A DNA stretch of 64,000 nt from Prosopocoilus inquinatus. Its lineage: Eukaryota > Arthropoda > Insecta > Coleoptera > Lucanidae. Position numbers and translations under genes: made by a program. How positions within the stretch are numbered: the first letter of the stretch is position 1; every line of letters begins with the position of its first letter. The stretch lies in the NCBI GenBank assembly GCA_036172665.1, contig JAYKNF010000014.1, positions 3,771,001 to 3,835,000 on the forward strand, given 5' to 3'. This document shows positions 25,550 through 37,050 of this stretch, piece by piece. The notes beneath the pieces were generated by a model, which was given only the letters and a program-made list of their open reading frames with translations, searched no databases and was not told the origin of the DNA.

Positions 25550-26289
25550 TACGTGTTGTTTCGTTTAAAACTATTTCCAGCTTCTGCTGCGTCCGAAAAC
25601 GTCGTATCTCACATCAGAGTTACTCGAGTTAATCCAAACGTCAAATAACATGATAGATAAGTAAGGATCGATTAGATACAGCACAGGAACAACGCTAATA
25701 CGTGTTGTTTCGTTTAAAACTATTTCCAGCTTCTGCTGCGTCCGAAAACTTCGTATCTCACATCAGAGTTACTGGAGTCCATCGAAACGTCAAATAACAT
25801 GATAGATAAGTAAGTATCGATTAGATACAGCACAGGAACAACGCTAATACGTGTTGTTTCGTTTAAAACTATTTCCAGCTCCTGCTGCGTCCAAAAACTT
25901 TGTATCTCACATCAGACATACTGGAGTCCATCCAAACGTCAAATAACATGTTAGATAATTAAGGATCGTTTAGATACATCACAGGAACAACGCTAATACG
26001 TGTTGTTTCGTTCAAAACTATTTCCAGCTTCTGCTGCGTCCGATAACTTTGTATCTCACATCAGAGTTACTGGAGTCTGTCCAAACGTCAAATAACATGA
26101 TAGATGAGTAAGGATCGATTAGATACATTACAGGAACAACGCTAATATGTGTTGTTTCGTTTAAAACTATTTCCAGCTCCTGCTGCGTCCCAAAACTTTG
26201 TATCTCACATCAGACACACTGGAGTCCATCCAAACGTCAAATAACATGTTAGATAAGTAAGGATCGTTTAGATACATCACAGGAACAAC

Positions 26290-28840
26290 GCTAATACGTG
26301 TTGTTTCGTTTAAAACTATTACCAGCTCCTGCTGCGTCCAAAAACTTTGTATCTCACATCAGACTTACTGGAGTGTATCCAAACGTTAAATAACATGTTA
26401 GATAAGGAAGGATCGTTTAGATACATCACAGGAACAACGCTAATAGGTGTTGTTTCGTTCAAAACTATTTCCAGCTTCTGCTGCGTCCGAAATCTTTGTA
26501 TCTCTCATCCTAGTTACTGGAGTCCATCCAAACGTCAAATAACATGATAGATGAGTAAGGATCGATTAGATACATTACAGGAACAACGCTAATATGTGTT
26601 GTTTCGTTTAAAACTATTTCCAGCTGCTGCTGCGTCCGAAAACGTCGTATCTCACATCAGAGTTACTGGAGTCCATCGAAATGTCAAATAACATGATAGA
26701 TAAGTAAGGATCGATTAGATACAGCACAGGAACAACGCTAATGCGTGTTGTTTCGTTCAAAACTATTTCCAGCTTCTGCTGCATCCGAAAACGTCGAATC
26801 TCACATCAGAGTTACTGGAGCCCATCGAAACGTCAAATAACATGATAGATAAGTAAGGATCGATTAGATACATCACAGGAACATCGCTAATGCGTGTTGT
26901 TTCGTTTAAAACTATTTCCAGCTTCTGCTGCGTCCGAAAACGTCGTATCTCACATCAGAGTTACTGGAGCCCATCGAAACGTCAAATAACATGATAGATA
27001 AGTAAGGATCTATTAGATACAGCACAGGAACAACGCTTAAACGTGTTGTTTCGTTTAAAACTATTTCCAGCTTCTGCTGCGTCCGAAAACGTCGTATCTC
27101 ACATCAGAGTTACTGGAGCCCATCGAAACGTCAAATAACATGATAGATAAGTAAGGATCGATTAGATACAGCACAGGAACAACGCTAATACGTGCTGTTT
27201 CGTTTAAAACTATTTCCAGCTCCTGCTGCGTCCCAAAACTTTGTATCTCACATCAGACACACTGGAGTCCATCCAAACGTCAAATAACATGTTAGATAAG
27301 TAAGGATCGTTTAGATACATCACAGGAACAACGCTAATAGGTGGTGTATCGTTCAAAAGTATTTCCAGCTTCTGCTGCGTCCGAAATCTTTGTATCTCTC
27401 ATCAGAGTTACTGGAGTCCACCCAAACGTCAAATAACATGATAGATGAGTAAGGATCGATTAGATACATCACAGGAACAACGCTAATACGTGTTGTTTCG
27501 TTTAAAACTATTTCCAGCTTCTGCTGCGTCCGAAAACGTCGTATCTCACATCAGAGTTACTGGAGTTAATCCAAACGTCAAATAACATGATAGATAAGTA
27601 AGGATCGATTAGATACAGCACAGGAACAACGCTAATACGTGTTGTTTCGTTTAAAACTATTTCCAGCTCCTGCTGCGTCCAAAAACTTTGTATCTCACAT
27701 CAGAGATACTGGAGTCCATCCAAATGTCAAATAACATGATAGATGAGTAAGGATCGATTAGATACATCACAGGAACAACGCTAATACGTGTTGTTTCGTT
27801 TAAAACTATTTCCAGCTTCTGCTGCGTCCGAAAACTTCGTATCTCACATCAGAGTTACTGGAGTCCATCGAAACGTCAAATAACATGATAGATAAGTAAG
27901 TATCGATTAGATACAGCACAGGAACAACGCTAATACGTGTTGTTTCGTTTAAAACTATTTCCAGCTCCTGCTGCGTCCAAAAACTTTGTATCTCACATCA
28001 GACTTACTGGAGTCCATCCAAACGTCAAATAACATGTTAGATAAGTAAGGATCGTTTAGATACATCACAGGAACAACGCTAATACGTGTTGTTTCGTTCA
28101 AAACTATTTCCAGCTTCTGCTGCGTCCGATAACTTTGTATCTCACATCAGAGTTACTGGAGTCTGTCCAAACGTCAAATAACATGATAGATGAGTAAGGA
28201 TCGATTAGATACATTACAGGAACAACGCTAATATGTGTTGTTTCGTTTAAAACTATTTCCAGCTCCTGCTGCGTCCCAAAACTTTGTATCTCACATCAGA
28301 CACACTGGAGTCCATCCAAACGTCAAATAACATGTTAGATAAGTAAGGATCGTTTAGATACATCACAGGAACAACGCTAATACGTGTTGTTTCGTTTAAA
28401 ACTATTTCCAGCTCCTGCTGCGTCCAAAAACTTTGTATCTCACATCAGACTTACTGGAGTGTATCCAAACGTTAAATAACATGTTAGATAAGGAAGGATC
28501 GTTTAGATACATCACAGGAACAACGCTAATAGGTGTGGTTTCGTTCAAAACTATTTCCAACTTCTGCTGCGTCCGAAATCTTTGTATCTCTCATCCTAGT
28601 TACTGGAGTCCATTCAAACGTCAAATAACATGATAGATGGGTAAGGATCGATTAGATACATTACAGGAACAACGCTAATATGTGTTGTTTCGTTTAAAAC
28701 TATTTCCAGCTGCTGCTGCGTCCGAGAACGTCGTATCTCACATCAGAGTTACTGGAGTCCATCGAAATGTCTAATAACATGATAGATAAGTAAGGATCGA
28801 TTAGATACAGCACAGGAACAACGCTAATGCGTGTTGTTTC
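26290..28840 (-). repeat. 4.9-kb HOR, partial copy 4
   Basis: It matches copy 1 (about 13.68-16.22 kb) at a constant offset of 12,614 bp. Examples are the GATAAGGAAGG monomers at 26347 and 28433 facing 13733 and 15819, and TAGGTGGTGT at 27338 facing 14724. It keeps the 2,086-bp internal offset. After about 28840 the order changes: the GTCGAATCTCAC monomer is skipped. Small differences such as ATTACCAGC (26320), GCATCCG (26780) and GGTGTGGTTTC (28533) show some divergence. Confidence 0.8.
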
Positions 28841-30166
28841 GTTTAAAACTATTTCCAGCTTCTGCTGCGTCCGAAAACGTCGTATCTCACATCAGAGTTA
28901 CTGGAGCCCATCGAAACGTCAAATAACATGATAGATAAGTAAGGATCTATTAGATACAGCACAGGAACAACGCTTAAACGTGTTGTTTCGTTTAAAACTA
29001 TTTCCAGCTTCTGCTGCGTCCGAAAACGTCGTATCTCACATCAGAGTTACTGGAGCCCATCGAAACGTCAAATAACATGATAGATAAGTAAGGATCGATT
29101 AGATACAGCACAGGAACAACGCTAAAACGTGTTGTTTCGTTTAAAACTATTTCCAGCTCCTGCTGCGTCCAAAAACTTTGTATCTCACATCAGACTTACT
29201 GGAGTCCATCCAAACGTCAAATAACATGTTAGATAAGTAAGGATCGTTTAGATACATCACAGGAACAACGCTAATAGGTGGTGTTTCGTTCAAAACTATT
29301 TCCAGCTTCTGCTGCTTCCGAAATCTTTGTATTTCTCATCAGAGTTACTGGAGTCCATCCAAACGTCAAATAACATGATAGATGAGTAAGGATCGATTAT
29401 ATACATCACAGGAACAACGCTAATACGTGTTGTTTCGTTTAAAACTATTTCCAGCTTCTGCTGCGTCCGAAAACGTCGTATCTCACATTAGAGTTACTGG
29501 AGTCCATCGAAACGTCAAATAACATAGTAGCTAAGTAAGGATCGATTAGATACATCACAGGAACAACGCTAATGCGTGTTGTTTCGTTTAAAACTATTTC
29601 CAGCTTCTGCTGCGTCCGAAAACGTCGTATCTCACATCAGAGCTACTGGAGTCCATCGAAACGCCAAATAACATGATAGATATGTAAGGATCGATTAGAT
29701 ACAGCACAGGAACAACGCTAATACGTGTTGTTTCGTTTAAAACTATTTCCAGCTTCGGCTGCGTCCGAGAACTTCGTATCTCAAGTCAGGGTTACTGGAG
29801 TCCATCCAAACGTCAAATAACATGATAGATAAGTAAGGATCGATTAGATACATCACAGGAACAACGCTAATGCATGTTGTTTCGTTTAAAACTATTTCTA
29901 GCTTCAGCTGCGTCCGAGAACTTCGTATCTCACATCTAAGTTACTGGAGTCCATCGTAACGCCAAATAACATGATAGATGAGTAAGGATCGATTAGATAC
30001 ATCACAGGAACAACGCTAATGCGTGTTGTTTCGTTTAAAACTATTTCCAGCTTCTGCTGCGTCCGAGAACTTCGTATCTCACGTCAGGGTTACTGGAGTC
30101 CATCCAAACGTCAAATAACATGATAGATAAGTAAGGATCGATTAGATACAGCACAGGAACAACGCT

Positions 30167-31090
30167 AATACGTGTTGTTTCGTTTAAAACTATTTCCAGC
30201 TCCTGCTGCGTCCAAAAACTTTGTATCTCACATCAGACTTACTGGAGTGTATCCAAACGTTAAATAACATGTTAGATAAGTAAGGATCGTTTAGATACAT
30301 CACAGGAACAACGCTAATAGGTGTTGTTTCGTTCAAAACTATTTCCAGCTTCTGCTGCGTCCGAAATCTTTGTATCTCTCATCCTAGTTACTGGAGTCCA
30401 TCCAAACGTCAAATAACATGATAGATGAGTAAGGATCGATTAGATACATCACAGGAACAACGCTAATACGTGTTGTTTCGTTTAATACTATTTCCAGCTT
30501 CTGCTGCGTCCGGAAACGTCGTATCTCACATCAGAGTTACTGGAGTCCATCGAAACGTCAAATAACATGATAGATGAGTAAGGATCGATTAGATACATCA
30601 CAGGAACAACGCTAATGCGTGTTGTTTCGTTTAAAACTATTTCCAGCTCCTGCTGCGTCCCAAAACTTTGTATCTCACATCAGACTCACTGGAGTCCACC
30701 CAAACGTCAAATAACATGATAGATGAGTAAGGATCGATTAGATACATCACAGGAACAACGCTAATACGTGTTGTTTCGTTTAAAACTATTTCCAGCTTCT
30801 GCTGCGTCCGAAAACGTCGTATCTCACATCAGAGTTACTGGAGTCCATTAAAACGTCAAATAACATGATAGATAAGTAAGGATCGATTAGATACAGCACA
30901 GGAACAACGCTAATACGTGTTGTTTCGTTTAAAACTATTTCCAGCTCCTGCTGCGTCCAAAAACTTTGTATCTCACATCAGAGTTACTGGAGTCCTTCCA
31001 AACGTCAAATAACATGATAGATGAGTAAGGATCGATTAGATACATCACCGGAACAACGCTAATACGTGTTGTTTCGTTTAAAACTATTTC
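30167..31090 (-). repeat. 4.9-kb HOR, partial copy 5
   Basis: It matches copy 1 from about 16791 to 17710 at an offset of 13,376 bp. Markers are the TTTAATACTA monomer (30481 facing 17105), the CCACCCAAACG monomer, and CATCACCGGAAC (31047 region facing 17671 region). It starts after the position of the 17-bp deletion, so it lacks that tag. It is the last recognisable piece of the unit before the orientation switch at 31.52 kb. Confidence 0.75.
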
Positions 31091-31514
31091 CAGCTCCTGC
31101 TGCGTCCAAAAACTTTGTATCTCACATCAGACTTACTGGAGTCCATCCAAACGTCAAATAACATGTTAGATAAGTAAGGATCGTTTAGATACATCACAGG
31201 AACAACGCTAATACGTGTTGTTTCGTTCAAAACTATTTCCAGCTTCTGCTGCGTCCGATAACTTTTTATCTCACATCAGAGTTACTGGAGTCAATCGAGA
31301 TGTCAAATAACATGATAGATAAGTATGGATCGATTAGATACAGCACAGGAACAACGCCAATGCGTGTTGTTTCGTTTAAAACTATTTCTAGCTTTAGCTG
31401 GGTCCAAGAACTTCGTATCTCACATCTAAGTTACTGGAGTTCATCGAAACGCCAAATAACATGATAGATGAGTAAGGATCGATTAGATACATCACAGGAA
31501 CAACGCTAATGCGT

Positions 31515-31530
31515 GTTGTTTCAAAGTTTT
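31515..31530. other. Orientation switch reverse to forward, out of register
   Basis: The reverse array runs to GTGTTGTTTC (ending 31522), where GTTTAAAAC should follow. Instead the forward motif AAAGTTTTTGGACGC begins. In the forward monomer AAAG is preceded by C, so at most one base is shared at the joint. The two arms are not in mirror register, so this is not a fold-back palindrome but a joint between two different points of the monomer. It looks like end joining after a break, or one end of an inverted or inserted segment. Confidence 0.85.
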
Positions 31531-34000
31531 TGGACGCAGCAGGAGCTGGAAATAGTTTTAAACGAAACAACACGCATTAGCGTTGTTCCTGTGCTGTATC
31601 TAATCGATACTTACTTATCTATCATGTTATTTGACGTTTCGATGGACTCCAGTAACTTAGATGTGAGATACGAAGTTCTTGGACCCAGCTGAAGCTAGAA
31701 ATAGTTTTAAACGAAACAACACGCATTAGCGTTGTTCCTGTGCTGTATCTAATCGATCCATAATTATCTATCATGTTATTTGACGTTTGGATGGACTCCA
31801 GTAAGTCTGATGTGAGATACAAAGTTTTTGGACGCAGCAGGAGCTGGAAATAGTTTTAAACGAAACAACACGCATTAGCGATGTTCCTGTGATGTATCTA
31901 ATCGATAATTACTCATCTATCATGTTATTTTACGTTTGGATGGACTCCAGTAACTTTGATGTGAGATACAAAGTTTTTGGAGGCAGCAGAAGCTGGAAAT
32001 AGTTTTGAACGAAACAACACGTATTAGCGTTGTTCCTGTGATGTATCTAATGGATCCTTACTTTTCTATCATGTTATTTGACGTTTCGATGGACTCCAGT
32101 AACTCTGATGTGAGATACGACGTTTTCGGACGCAGAAGGAGCTGGAAATAGTTTTAAACGAAACAGCACGCATTAGCGATATTCCTGTGATGTATCTAAA
32201 CGATCCTTACTCATCTATCATGTTATTTGACGTTTGGACGGACTCCAGTAACTTAGATGTGAGATACGATGTTCTCGGACGCAGCTGAAGCTAGAAATAG
32301 TTTTAAACGAAACAACACGCATTAGCGTTGTTCCTGTGCTGTATCTAATCGATCCTTACTTATCTATCATGTTATTTGGCATTTCGATGGACTCCAGTAA
32401 CTCTGATGTGAGATACGACGTTTTCGGACGCAGCAGCAGCTGGAAATAGTTTTAAACGAAACAACACATATTAGCGTTGTTCCTGTAATGTATCTAATCG
32501 ATCCTTACTGATCTATCATGTTATTTGACGTTTGGACGGACTCCAGTAACTCTGATGTGAGATACAAAGTTATCGGACGCAGCAGAAGCTGGAAATAGTT
32601 TTGAACGAAACAACACGTATTAGCGTTGTTCCTGTGATGTATCTAAACGATCCTTACTTATCTAACATGTTATTTGACGTTTGGATGGACTCCAGTAAGT
32701 CTGATGTGAGATACAAAGTTTTTGGACGCAGCAGAAGCTGGAAATAGTTTTAAACGAAACAACACGCATTAGCGTTGTTCCTGTGCTGTATCTAATCGAT
32801 ACTTACTTATCTATCATGTTATTTGACGTTTCGATGGACTCCACTAACTCTGATGTGAGATACGAAGTTTTCGGACGCAGCAGAAGCTGGAAATAGTTTT
32901 AAACGAAACAACACGTATTAGCGTTGTTCCTGTGATGTATCTAATCGATCCTTACTCATCTATCATGTTATTTTACGTTTGGATGGACTCCAATAACTCT
33001 GATGTGAGATACAAAGATTTCGGACGCAGCAGAAGCTGGAAATAGTTTTGAACGAAACAACACGTATTAGCGTTGTTCCTGTGATGTATCTAAACGATCC
33101 TTACTTATCTAACATGTTATTTGACGTTTGGATGGACTCCAGTAAGTCTGATGTGAGATACAAAGTTTTTGGACGCAGCAGGAGCTGGAAATAGTTTTAA
33201 ACGAAAGAACACGCATTAGCGTTGTTCCTGTGCTGTATCTAATCGATACTTACTTATCTATCATGTTATTTGACGTTTCGATGGACTCCAGTAACTCTGA
33301 TGTGAGATACGAAGTTTTCGGACGCAGCAGGAGCTGGAAATAGTTGTAAACGAAACAACACGTTTTAGCTTTGTTCCTGTGCTGTATCTAATCGATCCTT
33401 ACTTATCTATCATGTTATTTGACGTTTCGATGGGCTCCAGTAACTCTGATGTGAGATACGACGTTTTCGGACGCAGCAGAAGCTGGAAATAGTTTTAAAC
33501 GAAACAACACGCATTAGCGATGTTCCTGTGATGTATCTAATCGATAATTACTCATCTATCATGTTATTTTGCGTTTGGATGGACTGCAGTAACTTTGATG
33601 TGAGATACAAAGTTTTTGGACGCAGCAGAAGCTGGAAATAGTTTTGAACGAAACAACACTTATTAGCGTTGTTCCTGTGATGTAGCTAATCGATCCTTAC
33701 TTTTCTATCAAGTTATTTGACGTTTCGATGGACTCCAGTAACTCTGATGTGAGATACGAGGTTTTCTGACGCAGCAGAAGCTGGAAATAGTTTTAAACGA
33801 AACAACACGCATTAGCGATATTCCTGTGATGTATCTAAACGATCCTTACTTATCTAACATGTTATTTAACGTTTGGATGGACTCCAGTAAGTCTGATGTG
33901 AGATACAAAGTTTTTGGACGCAGCAGGAGCTGGAAATAGTTTTAAACGAAACAACACGTATTAGCGTTGTTCCTGTGCTGTATCTAATCGATCCTTACTT
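31522..34000 (+). repeat. 149-bp satellite array, forward, block 3
   Basis: About 16 to 17 forward monomers (2.48 kb) are enclosed between two reverse blocks. They contain the usual subtypes and distinctive ones: ATCGATAATTACTC, TTATTTTGCGTTTGG, CTTTTCTATC and GCGATATTCCTG. The first few hundred bases have their own variants, such as ATCCATAATTATC and TTCTTGGACCCAGC. It is too unlike the flanking reverse array, once reversed, to be a simple local inversion of it; its closest relative is in block 5. Confidence 0.95.
32200..33960 (+). repeat. Segment paralogous to about 50570-52400 in block 5
   Basis: The order of variant monomers matches block 5 at an offset of 18,369 bp: CTTACTGATC at 32503 region and 50872 region, then the TAGTTGTAAACG monomer, the GATGGGCTCC or GATAGGCTCC monomer, ATCGATAATTACTC and TTATTTTGCG (33571 facing 51938, offset 18,367). 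The 2-bp change of offset is explained by the AGTAACTGATG deletion in block 5 near 51810. The next monomer in block 5 (near 52232, GACGGACTCC with AGAAACTGG) has no counterpart here. Confidence 0.75.
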
Positions 34001-34016
34001 AGGATCGATTAGATAC
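33980..34016. other. Palindromic orientation switch, forward to reverse, 5-bp spacer
   Basis: GTATCTAATCGATCCT (33980-33995) and AGGATCGATTAGATAC (34001-34016) are perfect reverse complements, separated by TACTT (33996-34000). Beyond them the pairing breaks for two bases, then resumes in register through the CACAGGAACAACGCTAA region. The flanking kilobases are the same satellite in opposite orientation, so imperfect arms extend far outward. A fold-back with so short a loop is typical of template switching or hairpin-capped break repair; a read-level assembly artefact can look the same. Confidence 0.9.
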
Positions 34017-34689
34017 TACACAGGAACAACGCTAATGCGTGTTGTTTCGTTTAAAACTATTTCTAGCTTCAGCTGCGTCCCAGAACTTCGTATCTCACAT
34101 CTAAGTTACTGGAGTCCGTCCAAACGTCAAATAACATGATAGATGAGTAAGGATCGATTAGATACAGCACAGGAACAACGCTAATACGTGTTGTTTCGTT
34201 TAAAACTATTTCCAGCTCCTGCTGCGTCCGAAATCTTTGTATCTCTCATCAGAGTTACTGGAGTCCATCCAAACGTCAAATAACATGATAGATGAGTAAG
34301 GATCGATTAGATACATCACAGGAACAACGCTAATACGTGTTGTTTCGTTTAAAACTATTTCCAGCTTCTGCTGCGTCCGAGAAATTCATATCTCACGTCA
34401 GGGTTACTGGAGTCCATCCAAACGTCAAATAACATGATAGATAAGTAAGGATCGATTAGATGCATCACAGGAACAACGCTAATGCGTGTTGTTTCGTTTA
34501 AAACTATTTATAGCTTCAGCTGCGTCCGAGAACTTCGTATCTCACATCAAAGTTACTGGAGTCCATCGAAACGCCAAATAACATGATAGATGAGTAAGGA
34601 TCGGTTAGATACATCACAGGAACAACGCTAATGCGTGTTGTTTCGTTTAAAACTATTTCCAGCTTCTGCTGCGTCCGAAAACGTCGTAT

Positions 34690-34750
34690 CTCACATCAGT
34701 TACTGGAGCCTATCGAAACGTCAATCACATCAGAGCTAAGTCCATCCAAA
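34690..34750. other. Scrambled, shortened monomer
   Basis: The register collapses locally. CACATCAG runs directly into TTACTGGAGCC (GA lost), then AACGTCAA is joined to TCACATCAGAGCTA, which jumps to AGTCCATCCAAACG. In effect a short piece of monomer containing TCACATCAGAGC is repeated out of place. It marks a small complex rearrangement, probably repair with template jumping, about 0.7 kb inside the palindromic switch at 34.0 kb. Confidence 0.75.
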
Positions 34751-35559
34751 CGTCAAATAACATGTTAGATAAGTAAGGATCGTTTAGATACATCACAGGA
34801 ACAACGCTAATACGTGTTGTTTCGTTCAAAACTATTTCCAGCTTCTGCTGCGTCCGATAACTTTGTATCTCACATCAGAGTTACTGTAGTCCGTCCAAAC
34901 GTCAAATAACATGATAGATGAGTAAGGATCGATTAGATACATTACAGGAACAACGCTAATATGTGTTGTTTCGTTTAAAACTATTTCCAGCTGCTGCTGC
35001 GTCCGAAAACGTCGTATCTCACATCAGAGTTACTGGAGTCCATCGAAATGTCAAACAACATGATAGATAAGTAAGGATCGATTAGATACAGCACAGGAAC
35101 AACGCTAATGCGTGTTGTTTCGTTTAAAACAATTTCTAGCTTCAGCTGGGTCCGAGAACTTCGTATCTCACATCTAAGTTACTGGAGTCCATCGAAACGC
35201 CAAATAACATGATAGATGAGTAAGGATCGATTAGATACATCACAGGAACAACGCTAATGCGTGTTGTTTCGTTTAAAACTATTTCCAGCTTCTGCTGCGT
35301 CCTAGAACTTCGTATCTCACGTCAGGGTTACTGGAGTCCATCCAAACGTCAAATAACATGATAGATGAGTAAGGATCGATTAGATACAGCACAGGAACAA
35401 CGCTAATACGTGTTGTTTCGTTCAAAACTATTACCAGCTTCTGCTGCGTCCGATAACTTTGTATCTCACATCAGAGTTACTAGAGTCCGTTCTAACGTCA
35501 AATAACATGATAGATGAGTAAGGATCGATCAGATACATCACAGGAACAACGCTAATATG

Positions 35560-37050
35560 TGTTGTTTCGTTTAAAACTATTTCCAGGTGCTACTGCGTCC
35601 GAAAACGTCGTATATCACATCAGAGTTACTGGAGTCCATCGAAATGTCAAATAACATGATAGATAAGTAAGGATCGATTAGATACTACACAGGAACAACG
35701 CTAATGCGTGTTGTTTCGTTTAAAACTATTTCTAGCTTCAGCTGCGTCCGAGAACTTCGTATCTCACATCTAAGTTACTGGAGTCCATCGAAACGCCAAA
35801 TAACATGATAGATGAGTAAGGATCGATTAGATACATCACAGGAATAACGCTAATGCGTGTTGTTTCGTTTAAAACTATTTCCAGCTTCTGCTGCGTCCTA
35901 GAACTTCGTATCTCACGTCAGGGTTACTGGAGTCCATCCAAACGTCAAATAACATGATAGATAAGTAAGGATCGATTAGATACATCATAGGAACAACGCT
36001 AATGCGTGTTGTTTCGTTTAAAACTATTTCCAGCTTCTGCTGCGTCCGAAAATTTCGTTTCTCACATTAGAGTTACTGGAGTCCATCGAAACGTCAAATA
36101 ACATGATAGATGAGTAAGGATCGATTAGATACATCACAGGAACAACGCTAATACGTGTTGTTTCGTTTAAAACTATTTCCAGCTTCTGCTGCGTCCGAAA
36201 ACTTCGTATCTCACATCAGAGTTACTGGAGTCCATCGAAATGTCAAATAACATGATAGATGAGTAAGGATCGATTAGATACATCACAGGAACAACGCTAA
36301 TATGTGTTGTTTCGTTTAAAACTATTTCCAGCTGCTGCTGCGTCCGAAAACGTCGTATATCACATCAGAGTTACTGGAGTCCATCGAAATGTCAAATAAC
36401 ATGATAGATAAGTAAGGATCGATTAGATACTACACAGGAACAACGCTAATGCGTGTTGTTTCGTTTAAAACTATTTCTAGCTTCAGCTGCGTCCGAGAAC
36501 TTCGTATCTCACATCTAAGTTACTGGAGTCCATCGAAACGCCAAATAACATGATAGATGAGTAAGGATCGATTAGATACATCACAGGAACAACGCCAATG
36601 CGTGTTGTTTCGTTTAAAACTATTTCCAGCTTCTGCATCGTCCTAGAACTTCGTATCTCACGTCAGGGTTACTGGAGTCCATCCAAACGTCAAATAACAT
36701 GATAGATAAGTAAGGATCGATTAGATACATCACAGGAACAACGCTAATGCGTGTTGTTTCGTTTAAAACTATTTCCAGCTTCTGCTGCGTCCGAAAATTT
36801 CGTTTCTCACATTAGAGTTACTGGAGTACATCGAAACGTCAAATAACATGATAGATGAGTAAGGATCGATTAGATACATCACAGGAACAACGCTAATACG
36901 TGTTGTTTCGTTTAAAACTATTTCCAGCTTCTGCTGCGTCCGAAAACTTCGTATCTCACATCAGAGTTACTGGAGTCCATCGAAATGTCAAATAACATGA
37001 TAGATGAGTAAGGATCGATTAGAAACATCACAGGAACAACGCTAATATGT
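35560..37050 (-). repeat. Pentameric higher-order repeat, 745 bp x 2
   Basis: Two copies of a five-monomer unit follow each other. Markers are 745 bp apart: GATACTACACAGG (35681 and 36426), AATTTCGTTTCTCAC (36051 and 36796) and GTCGTATATCAC (about 35608 and 36353). The copies differ at a few sites, for example AGGTGCTACTGC versus AGCTGCTGCTGC, AGGAATAACGC versus AGGAACAACGC, and CTGCATCGTCC near 36635. The match fades after about 37050, where GCGTCGGAAAATTTCG appears. Confidence 0.8.

Larger units (their letters stand above)
10279..31521 (-). repeat. 149-bp satellite array, reverse, block 2
   Basis: This is the same monomer as block 1 but reverse-complemented, starting inside a monomer at TTCTAGC. 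About 142 monomers run head to tail. Landmarks are CAGGAACAACGCTAA, TTGTTTCGTTTAAAAC, GCTGCGTCC, GTATCTCACATC, TACTGGAGTCC, CAAATAACATG and GTAAGGATCGATTAG. The forward subtypes reappear here as reverse complements, for example CTCCTGCTGCGTCCAAAAAC with CAGACTTACTGG and GGATCGTTTAGA. It contains the large HOR copies listed separately. It ends at 31521 or 31522, within the motif TTGTTTC. Confidence 0.97.

Noticed and set aside
31522..34000. Simple inversion of a 2.5-kb piece of the reverse array
   Set aside because: The two joints are of different kinds (one out of register, one palindromic), and the monomer order matches block 5 better than the neighbours.
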